In this document: one piece after another, positions 51,179-60,000 of the stretch
Position numbering within the stretch: the stretch's first letter is position 1
Layout of the letters: each line of letters starts with the position of its first letter
Origin: Chrysomallon squamiferum
Lineage: Eukaryota; Mollusca; Gastropoda; Neomphalida; Peltospiridae
Direction: 5' to 3'
DNA length: 60,000 nt
Assembly (NCBI GenBank): GCA_012295275.1
Contig: CM022673.1
Coordinates: 29,647,136 to 29,707,135 of the forward strand
Program-made: the position numbers and the translations under genes
The notes under the pieces: model-generated
The model's database searches: none
What the model saw: only the letters and a program-made list of their open reading frames with translations
Told to the model about the DNA's origin: nothing

Positions 51179-54100
51179 TTTATTCATTTGATTGTATATA
51201 TACATCTTCACTTACTAAGCTACGGTTCCATGTAATTCAACAGAATGGACTGATTACAAGCAGAGCATTTTCTTTTCTTTTGTTTTCAAAAGTGGCTGCC
51301 AAAAAAAAAAAAAAAAAAAATAATGCGTCATTATCCCAACAAAATTTTATATAAAATTACAGAAACCACCTTCTAAAATGACATCTTATAAAACCAACAG
51401 TTTTGGAAAGGTACATCTACTATGATCCCGAGATCAAAATGTATATATTAAAGTAAAGTTTGTTGGTTTAATTACGTAAAATTTTGTGTAGGGAAGTAGA
51501 AATCACTTCTTATTTCCTTCTTTAATATTTTCATGATTAAAATCACTATATCACTCTAACCAGTTTAAACCAAATATTATTTGTATGCAGGTAACAGCGC
51601 GTTTTTTATGATTCTGTGAGAAATTTGTATTTAATGAATGATCAGATTCTATTTATTCAATCTTAATCAAATATTGGGAAAGCATATAACAACTTTATTA
51701 GTTACGATCCCATGGTCATTTATAACAAATTGAAAGAGTGGTTACTGGTATTAGCAGATACTTTCTATGAGTAAATAGTTAAAACTTGTAAAGTTTTTTG
51801 ACATGTTGAAGTGGAAACCTCTTTACACTCTAATGCATTATACATACACAGGTTATGCAAAAGTGGGAGACACAGTTTGTTATTTACAATAAACTGACTC
51901 TGGTCTTTTATCTGAACCCGATTGTCTTTTTATCTATCTTTGTATTTCATTTCATTTCATTATTAAATTTCATTTTATTTTATTATTTCATTTCATTTCA
52001 TTTCATTATTTCATTTCATTTTATTTTAGTATTATTATTTTAAACTCTTTTTTGCCTTTTTCTGGAAAGAAATTCTTTCATGCTGTACCAGTCTACACAT
52101 ATGATTAATTAATCTTTAGAAATGTATCATGATGAACCTATGTCTGTAAACAGAGAAATCATAATACTTTATCAATATTTCTTACTGATGCAGTTTATTT
52201 GTTATTAGGGATCGATACTGTAGCCTGAAGTCAAACTGTAAGCATTAGCAATATGCTTCAAACATGTATACAATGTATACTTGATATAACATGCCACTCA
52301 CATGCACACACAATAAACACTGCCCATGTCACAATCCGAGGACAGCCATAAATTACAAAAATGCGAGAACATTTTTATGAATTATCACAAACTGTGAGGT
52401 AAACCAAGCATTCTATGCTCTATTTCAAGTACATGACTAAATTTCCAGCTGCTTCCCAGTCAGATTATTTTCTGGTAGGTATTTCAGAAATTGAGTTTAT
52501 CATTAATTCATACAATATGCTACAAGACAAACGGTAAGACACATGATAACACCAAAGATGCATGATACAAGTAGATTTTATATTTACAAATAGATAGGTA
52601 TATAATATATAATATGTATATATTAAAAAAATTATTTTTATATATATACCCATGTGAATCAATCCTGGGTTTGTATGTTAGCCAACTATCATAATTCAGA
52701 AAATTGTAATTAAAATTATAATTTCATTAAAAGCTGTCTTAATAATAATTCATTATTATAGCATATGTAAAAGGAAAAATTGAAATCAATAAATATTGTT
52801 AAATCAATACTGAAGAAGACTGAAAAGAAATAGCAAAGCCCATTAAATGAAACAAACCCCTAAATGGATTTCTTTTAATAAAATTAATTTGAGACTGTAT
52901 TCACTTTTCACTTTTAAGCTAATAAGTAAATCAGATTTGACATGTTCTTGTATGCATATAGAGTGTAAGTATGCTCTAGTAAGTATAAACAAAAACTTCA
53001 GTGATCTCCAAATTCCAGATTACATCAAGTAATTCATTATTTTGTAATAGCCAAAATTACATTTATATATATATATTTAATAAATAAAATATAAAGTTCT
53101 GTACATAATAAAAGATAAGAAGGGCAGGGCTTTGATAAGAAGGCTGTAGAAAGAATTATTTTAAAGAGACTGTTGATTTTGTCAGTCAAAACCACAAAAG
53201 GATGTACATACATTGGAATAAAGGATAATATATTTATATCAAAATGTTGTAAAACATTAACATATTATAAATAGTCCTAACATAACATATTCATTGCCTT
53301 GTATGAAGATACACTGTACTGATTTCACTGTAAACCACTCAAATAAATCTAAACCTACTAGAGATAGGGGACACTTTTCCTATACCCAAAGATCTCCTGA
53401 AAGAAGTACTTAAGTCACATAAAAACATTTCTGACATTTGAAGATTTCCAAAATGACGTCTGAGGACGTATGCCTGATGATGTCTTGCATAATCAACTAT
53501 GCAATTTTCTGGTTTAAAGGATAGTAAATAAGATGTGAAAAATTAGTGTAATTATTCCACTCAGCAGTTGAAATCAAAAATAAAAGGATAAAATAAAAAA
53601 TTGAAATAAAAATATGCAACTTAAGTACTTTTTGCATGCAGATCTTCAATTTTCACTGAATAAAACATTTCTAGCCATATTTTGAGTTAAATAATAAGCT
53701 CCAGCAAAACAGTAATATAGTTAATACTAGCATAATTATAAATGAAGTTTTAGTTTTAGAAAATATTTAATGAAATAATAGTAATATTAATAAGTGATAG
53801 CAAACATTAATAAATAAAATCATGTCCGTTTACTGTTAGAGCTAAGAATATAATTTAACCTTCAGTAAAGCATTTAACATACTGAATGTCAGCAATGTGC
53901 AAGAATGAATGTAGTGTGCAAGTATGAAACAGAAGAGAACCAAAAAAGAAAGAAAAAAGAAAAAGGGATAACAAAACAAATGAAATAAAAATGTAAAGCT
54001 AATGAACATACTTATAAGCTGTAACAAATACACCGGTTTAAAAATATGCACTACTAGACTAAAATGGAATATACAAGGTTTTCACTTGAGCAAGGCTTTT

Positions 54101-56093
54101 GTTTGTTTTGTTTTTTCTAAATTTAGCAATTTTAATATTATAAATTCTAAATTGATTCAGACTTTAGAATAAAATGAATTATATAAACCAAACTATAATA
54201 ACATATAGACACTTCAAGGAAAAATAATTGTTTGGTCAGTGGAAATTAAATCTGAGAAACATATTTTGATTATTATCACAGATTTTCATACCTTACAGGA
54301 ATTTTCTGTAGAAATATTAGAATTGCTCTCTGACAATTACAATCCAGTTTTTTTTTATAAAGTTATAAAGATTTCATTTGTATTTCTTTCTCCACTTTTT
54401 AAAGTCATAATTAGCAGAACATTAATCATGAAACGTTTCTAAATCCAAACCTCATATTTCCTGTGACCAGCAGTTGTACCTTGTTTCAGGGAAAGACAAT
54501 AACATCAGAAGTAAAACGGACAAACCATAATTAGCGCTCAAATAAATTTATCACAATAATGATAATAATTTTTTTAAAAAAAAATTTTTTTTCTCAACAT
54601 TTTAAATGAATATCTGTCTAATATGCTTTAAAATTAAAATAAATATGCTATTTATATGATCTGTTTTAATGGAAAAATAACATGCCAAGCAAAAACTAAA
54701 TATATCTAACAATAATAAAAAAATTAAAAACAATATGTATGTATATATAAAGATGAAAAGAAAAATTAATAAACCTGATACATGAAAACTATGGATATAT
54801 TTGTTTTGTATGTGTGTGCTTTTCTAAATTAATACCAAATAAATAAATAACAAAATTTCTTATTGTATGTATTTAGCTGATTCACATACTTATTTATTTT
54901 TAATATGGCTTTTGTTAATTTAAAACTTTAATAGCCAAACAGCTTTCTCTTCTAATTGTCAACAGTTGTATTTTCTTTTTATATCAAAATGAAATAAAGA
55001 ATCCTTAGGGAACATTAGTAATGGGAAATAATTCTAATCATGTTTTAGTGGCAAAGAACCACAGATGTCACATGGAGAAAGAGGGGAGAAAATGTCAGAG
55101 ATCTAATTCTGTACGAAAAAAAAAAAAAAAAAAAAAAAAAACCCAGCCTAGACGAAATGGTCCAATTAACAATTAAAACAATGTCAGAAACTTGGCATTT
55201 ATGATGAATTCTTTGTCTATTAAAGTCCAAATAACAGTTTTGCTGATTTTTGTTGTTCTTTTTAAAAATGTTATGGCTCTTATAACTTGATTCGTTTAAC
55301 ACATATTTCATACAACAGAAAATAACTTCAGCATAACAATTTTGCTACATATAATGTCAACATTAGAATCCATTTACAATGAAATCAGCAGTGATATTTG
55401 AACTGAACAATTTGAATCCAGATACTAAAGTGTGAAGCTATGATATGTGGTATTAATTGGTGTACTATAATTGGTATGTATATGTATGTATATACATATA
55501 CAGGTAACACCTGTACACACAGTTATTAGTGATCAGTTACATATTTCTGGTATATATTTATATATAAATGCTATCATTAATACATCATTAATTGCTGTGT
55601 ACATGCTGTATTCATTCTACATCAACAGTAACAACAATTTCTGTTGTTTATTAAACATATAACATAAAAAAATAAGAAACTATTATTTAAAAAGCTGTTC
55701 TTATGCCACAGTCAAACTATATCAAGATGTTTCATTAAATAAACTGGCCTGCCAGTTTCTGTGGAAAATTTCTGCCTAACTTCTCTATGGCCAGAACAAA
55801 AAATATTAATAAAAATAAATGCAACAAAAAATGATAATAATAATAATAATAATGAAAAGAAACATTATACGCTGTATGTGAAAGGAAGATATCTATACAA
55901 CATTTCAAATAATGTCACAGGGTAACCTGTTTAATTCATGGACAGAATCCAATTAAGTAATCTGATGAAAAAGACATGAAAAATTACATTGAACAAGTCA
56001 GATCACAAACAAAATATCAATAATAAACATTTTCTGGGGATAAAATACATCAAACTATCACATTGTTATTATATAATATAGTAAACAAGCAAT

Positions 56094-56128
<35 letters not shown>

Positions 56129-56577
56129 TTAAAAAAAATTCACAATTATCAAGGGAGCAAAAACACACAAAACAGTCAGTATTCCGAGACAAAAAGATGA
56201 TAAGCACCAAAATATTACTGTAACAGGCTTTCTGTAATCCACACATTTTAATGGTTGTTCTGGTGTGCAGTCAAATCACACTCGATGACTATTATATGTT
56301 TTCTGTTCAATTTGTATGTAGTAACAACTCATTCTCAAACTTCAAAGCCTGTAAAAAAACATAACCGAGTACATCAAACTAGCGAAAATAAAGCGTACAG
56401 CAACGATGATGATAAATGATGACAAGACGTATGATGATGACGGTTTTGATGGTGTACTGCTGTGTGACAATGTAACATGATCTACTGCATACAGCTTGTA
56501 GAAATATCTCAGTTAACAAATGTGTGGTCAAAGCCCAGGATGAACTAGCACATTTTACAATTTATTTGTCTTTTGTA
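51179..56577 (-). other. SHOC2: Probable long 3' UTR of SHOC2 (extent uncertain)
   Basis: The 5.4 kb below the SHOC2 stop codon has no other gene, few transposon signatures and only short simple repeats: a TTTCA-type array at about 51945-52025, poly-A on the plus strand near 55117-55140 and at 56098-56126. An AATAAA on the minus strand at 51179-51184 is one candidate polyadenylation signal, and several others lie in between. The true end cannot be fixed without transcript data. Confidence 0.3.
51945..52028. repeat. (TTTCA)n-type imperfect repeat
   Basis: TTTCA pentamers mixed with TTTTA and TTATT units. Confidence 0.8.
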
Positions 56578-56619
56578 TTAGTCTCGCATCTGGCAATATG
56601 GACCTTGAAGTTTGAGGTA
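56578..56619 (-). CDS. SHOC2: SHOC2 terminal coding exon
   Basis: Acceptor TTTTTTTCAG followed by 13 codons, [13 protein letters not shown], and TAA at 56578-56580. The LK-x-QGPY sequence is the conserved SHOC2 C-terminus. Confidence 0.9.
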   Translation of the reverse strand, partial: YLKLQGPYCQMRD

Positions 56620-59600
56620 CTGAAAAAAATAAAAAAATAAAATATAATAAACGATATAAATAAATAAATTAAAATTTTTTAAATAGTCTATTAAATAATT
56701 TAAATTATTAGTTAAGTGGCATATATAAAATACAGTTTTAAAAACAATTAATAATTATCTAAATTTAAAATATTGCATGTAAAATCAAAATAATGTTTAT
56801 TTTTACCATAAAAAAAAAATATATATATATATATAGAAATGATAAACAAAATTATTTCTAAATTTCATTACTATTCACATATTTGAACTAATGATGCATT
56901 TTTACCTACTTGTATTTGCCTAGTGTACAACAGGATGGAATAAGATTAAGATTAAGTTACTAGAGTAAGACATACATGAAACATATGTTTCTTTATACTG
57001 TTAAAATAACAACAAAAATTTTAATTATTTACCTGTATGACCAGAGATGGACCTCTGGCTACAATTTCTGCTGGGATCTGACTGAGTGGACAGTTTTCAA
57101 TGCTCATGATCTGGAGGTTTCCACAATACGCCAAGTCATATGGCAGACTATGCAGTTCGGGGTTGTCATTGATATACAGTGATTCCAAGCTTTCTAATGT
57201 TCCTGGAATTCATTTTAATATAAAATATAATATTATTAAAATTATTTCACACGAAATATGTTTTTTAAAATTATGTTATATAAAAAATTATTTTACTTAA
57301 TTATTTAACATAATATTCTGTATCAGAAATAACATAAAAATATATATTTTTTGAAAATTATAAAGTGTAATTTTATTGTAAATTATCTGACATAACATCT
57401 ATAGACAAAACAATATTCAAAGTTTTGTATCTATACAATATAAACATGAAAATATTAAACCAATAAAATCACCATAACATTTATTTACCAATTTCTTGAG
57501 GTAAGGACGTAAGATTATTTTCTCCTGCACCCAAATACTGAAGATTTTTTAAGTATCTGTTTAAAGAAATAAAAAAACAAATAATTAATTTTAAAATGCA
57601 ATTTACAATGATTAAACACAAGAATAATAAAAATAAAATCTTTGAACACAATAAACAATGTCTCAATGTAAAGATAGAAAAATTAACTTTATGCTTTCTG
57701 AATATAAAATTTGTTATGTCACAAATTATTAATAATAAAAATATATTTTTTTGCTGCAGTTACTAACCCTATTGACCGTGGCAAACAAGTAAGTTGGTTG
57801 GACTGAACTACAAGTCGTTGTAGCTCCTTAAGCTGACCTGAAAAATAACAAAATGTATTTAATGACATGGTATGCTGCAAAATCAAGCATTTATTTAAAA
57901 CTTTAAATGATTAGAAATGCTTCACGATAAAAATGAATGTAACAATAATATAAAGAAATGTTTACTAACCAATTTCTTGAGGAAGCTGTTCAAGTCGATT
58001 CTCCTCCAGATCTAACACTCTGAGTCTCTTCAGGTTACCAATGCTAGCAGTTAACCTCTGGAAAATTATTATTCAATAATCCATTTAAATATCTTACAAA
58101 ATAAATCTCACTCAATTAATTCAATGAATCATGGCCTATTACAGTATATGTTAAAAAATATTTAAAAAGAAGAATTTTTTCTGTTTGGTTGACAAATATT
58201 GCAAAAATGAATTGATATTTATTTAACAACAGAACAATATATATTTTTTTAACTGTTACTAGAAATCCAATATATTTATTTTGTACAATAACCATATTAA
58301 AAAATAAATCCAGTGCTGTTACTCCTTACTACCATCTAAGTCATAGTAGCAGAAAGTAATAGTAATGTTAATAGTAGCAACAGGTATACCCCTCCTTCTA
58401 AGTTGTCACAGATCAACTGTTATGAAAACACTAACCCTGAGGGAATTATTACTGAGAATAAGAACTTCCAGTTTCTCAAGATTCTGGATATCATCAGGGA
58501 TCTTTGTAAGCTGGTTGGTGCCAAGGTTCAACTCCACCATATTTGTCCAGGTTCCCATATCTATCAAAATGATAAAAATTGATTATTTTAACATTAAAAT
58601 AAATAAGTGTAGAGATGTACCGTCATAAAAACAGACTTCTATTAAATAAGGTTGCTTCAACAGGTTCTGTGATTTTTAAGGCTTTTCATTTCTATTGAAA
58701 TTATATATATAAATATAAAATATAAAAAGTAAATTAGATGTATTTTTTATAATAATACACATACAGCATTAAATAATTTAAAATTATATTTTGGTTTAAT
58801 CATTTAAATTAACCTACCAAGAGGGAGGGAAGTCAACTGATTGTCCTTCATGTTTAACTTTGTCAGACATGTTGATCTGGAAAATATTCCAAATGGTATC
58901 TTGTTGACCTGATTATGCTCCATGTTAATTGCCTGAAAAATTAAAAATAACAGAATGAAATATTTGCACTAATAAACTTTTCAAACCAATGGAAATACAA
59001 AAAGAAAAAACCTATAAAAATGTCAATTACACCAAAAAACAACAACAAAAAAAACACCTATTGCTTTTTATTTAGATATAATGTTCTTGTCAATATTTGT
59101 TATAATGGAAACACAAATGAAACACATAATAATAAATAGAAAAACCCCCAGAGAACTCCTAGTTTTGAAAAACTTATCAGTATCTATATTAATCCTGCTA
59201 ATACATAAATTACAAGCACTTTAAGTAAAATCATCTTTTTATTTTTATTTTGGTGTTCTCAAAATGGTGACTAGTTTACCATATAGTTAATCTGAATATT
59301 CTGGGTTGAATGAAAGTAGATATGAAACAGCATAAACACAAGAAATTTTAGTCATGGGTGAATGAAAGATTGCACTAAAAAAAAAATGAAGGGCAAACAA
59401 TACTGAAATAATTTAAGAAGGTCTGGTCTACAACTTATCCAAATATAGTTTTAAAAAAAAAGAAAAAAAAGAAAAAAAAAATTTTATAAAGAAAAAGGAT
59501 AAACTTTTAACTATTATTAGCTATAATATCATTTTTATTTTTATTATCATTATTTTTCTTAAATTGGTAAGTCCTTTCAGGTAAAATATACTTACATACA

Positions 59601-59700
59601 CAGAGCAGAACTGGGAAGGTCCACCTGTAGGGTAGGACTGGAAAGCGTTTCGTGACAGTGTTATACTTGTCAGGTTTGTTAAACTTGAAAGTAATCCCTC
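56578..59700 (-). CDS. SHOC2: SHOC2 leucine-rich repeat protein, C-terminal eight coding exons (partial gene)
   Basis: Eight minus-strand exons join without frame conflict into the last 260 residues of a leucine-rich repeat protein: 59596-59700, 58818-58932, 58436-58560, 57970-58057, 57768-57837, 57489-57556, 57033-57202 and 56578-56619. Repeats of the LxxLxLxxNxLxxLPxxI type run throughout. Phrases such as [50 protein letters not shown] and a terminal LKLQGPY identify SHOC2 and no other LRR family. SHOC2 is a cytoplasmic scaffold that joins MRAS and the PP1 catalytic subunit to dephosphorylate the inhibitory site of RAF kinases in RAS-MAPK signalling. Mammalian SHOC2 is 582 residues, so a little over half lies beyond the right edge. 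All donors are GT and acceptors AG. Confidence 0.95.
57033..57202 (-). CDS. SHOC2: SHOC2 exon with [13 protein letters not shown]
   Basis: 170 bases, phase 1 in and 0 out, acceptor TTCCAG, donor GTAAAT. It encodes the last LRRs and the capping segment [16 protein letters not shown] through GPSLVIQ. Confidence 0.92.
57489..57556 (-). CDS. SHOC2: SHOC2 exon with [15 protein letters not shown]
   Basis: 68 bases, phase 2 in and 1 out, acceptor AAACAG, donor GTAAAT. It encodes one LRR ending LPQEIG. Confidence 0.9.
57768..57837 (-). CDS. SHOC2: SHOC2 exon with [15 protein letters not shown]
   Basis: 70 bases, phase 1 in and phase 2 out, acceptor TTTTCAG, donor GTTAGT. It encodes one LRR. Confidence 0.9.
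57970..58057 (-). CDS. SHOC2: SHOC2 exon with [13 protein letters not shown]
   Basis: 88 bases, phase 0 in and 1 out, acceptor TTTCCAG, donor GTTAGT. It encodes one LRR ending LPQEIG. Confidence 0.92.
58062..58435 (-). other. SHOC2 intron
   Basis: AT-rich intron without recognisable elements. The other SHOC2 introns (56620-57032, 57203-57488, 57557-57767, 57838-57969, 58561-58817, 58933-59595) are likewise short and plain. Confidence 0.8.
58436..58560 (-). CDS. SHOC2: SHOC2 exon with [15 protein letters not shown]
   Basis: 125 bases, phase 1 in and 0 out, acceptor GATAG, donor GTTAGT. It encodes [11 protein letters not shown] through [11 protein letters not shown]. Confidence 0.92.
58818..58932 (-). 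CDS. SHOC2: SHOC2 exon with [14 protein letters not shown]
   Basis: 115 bases, phase 0 in and 1 out, acceptor TTTCAG, donor GTAGGT. It encodes [11 protein letters not shown] through [12 protein letters not shown]. Confidence 0.92.
59596..59700 (-). CDS. SHOC2: SHOC2 exon with [15 protein letters not shown]
   Basis: 105 bases, phase 0 at both ends, acceptor GTGTAG and donor GTAAGT. It encodes one LRR and the GGPSQF sequence characteristic of SHOC2. 59710-60000 shows no further exon. Confidence 0.92.
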
Positions 59701-60000
59701 CTACACAAACAATAATCAAACAAGCATGTTAAATGTTTGGCTGGAGACAACAACAACAACAGCAGCAGCAATCTTAGCAATAAATACACTAATAAAGAGT
59801 TCGAAATTTGTAATTAAGAGCTCCCAGCATTAATTAGCAGTAAAGAATATTTTATATGCACCATTCCAAAGTCCTGGAAGCATAGACTATGGCCTTTGAT
59901 AAACGTGGTGTGAGCACTGGTTGGAATTGGAAAGTGTCCAAGTGACTAAGAAGGCAGGTTTAATCATACTCCTTAAGAGCACTATAACCATGATGTCCCA

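Overview
The window is gene-poor, AT-rich, microsatellite-saturated animal DNA with small exons separated by multi-kilobase introns. The gene content (an elevenin-type neuropeptide precursor and a SHOC2 orthologue), the very long GA/CT, CA and TGTA arrays, and remnants of Tigger/pogo, LINE and FLYWCH-MULE elements fit a cephalopod mollusc, probably an octopus. That assignment is an inference from texture and gene content, not a database result. Most long reading frames in the window are translated microsatellites and are not annotated.

Layout. 1-8.8 kb: intergenic, simple repeats and one tRNA-derived SINE fragment. 8.8-34.8 kb, plus strand: an elevenin (L11-type) neuropeptide gene. Its 5' half is present twice, at 8876-17137 and 17338-about 25690, as a nearly identical direct repeat of about 8.3 kb split by a 200-N gap. 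Each half has a TATA promoter, a noncoding first exon, a signal-peptide exon and a mature-peptide exon. The last two coding exons (27936-28050 and 34753-34809) occur once and join in frame to either half, giving two predicted 114-residue precursors. 35-43.9 kb: intergenic, with simple repeats, CpG-rich patches and a strong CTCF-type motif at 41.5 kb. 43.9-48.5 kb, minus strand: a small three-exon gene for an 81-residue secreted cysteine-rich peptide precursor that I cannot assign to a family; its intron carries a FLYWCH/MULE pseudogene and a LINE reverse-transcriptase fragment. 49.98-50.45 kb: a deleted Tigger/pogo element. About 51.2-59.7 kb, minus strand: the last eight coding exons and the probable long 3' UTR of SHOC2; its 5' half lies beyond the right edge.

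Main result. Introns and flanks of the two elevenin half-copies are almost identical, yet the stretch between the predicted signal-peptide cleavage site and the Lys-Arg processing site differs at 10 of 19 residues. Every changed codon there alters the amino acid, while the signal peptide and propeptide are unchanged. This looks like a very young duplication with strong diversifying selection on, or sequence exchange limited to, the mature hormone. Because the disulfide ring is split across an exon junction and exon 3 is phase-symmetric, alternative promoters and splicing could produce more than one ring. The alternative explanation, that the two copies are alleles placed in tandem by the assembler, cannot be excluded because the gap sits at the junction; even then, two such different hormone alleles would be notable.
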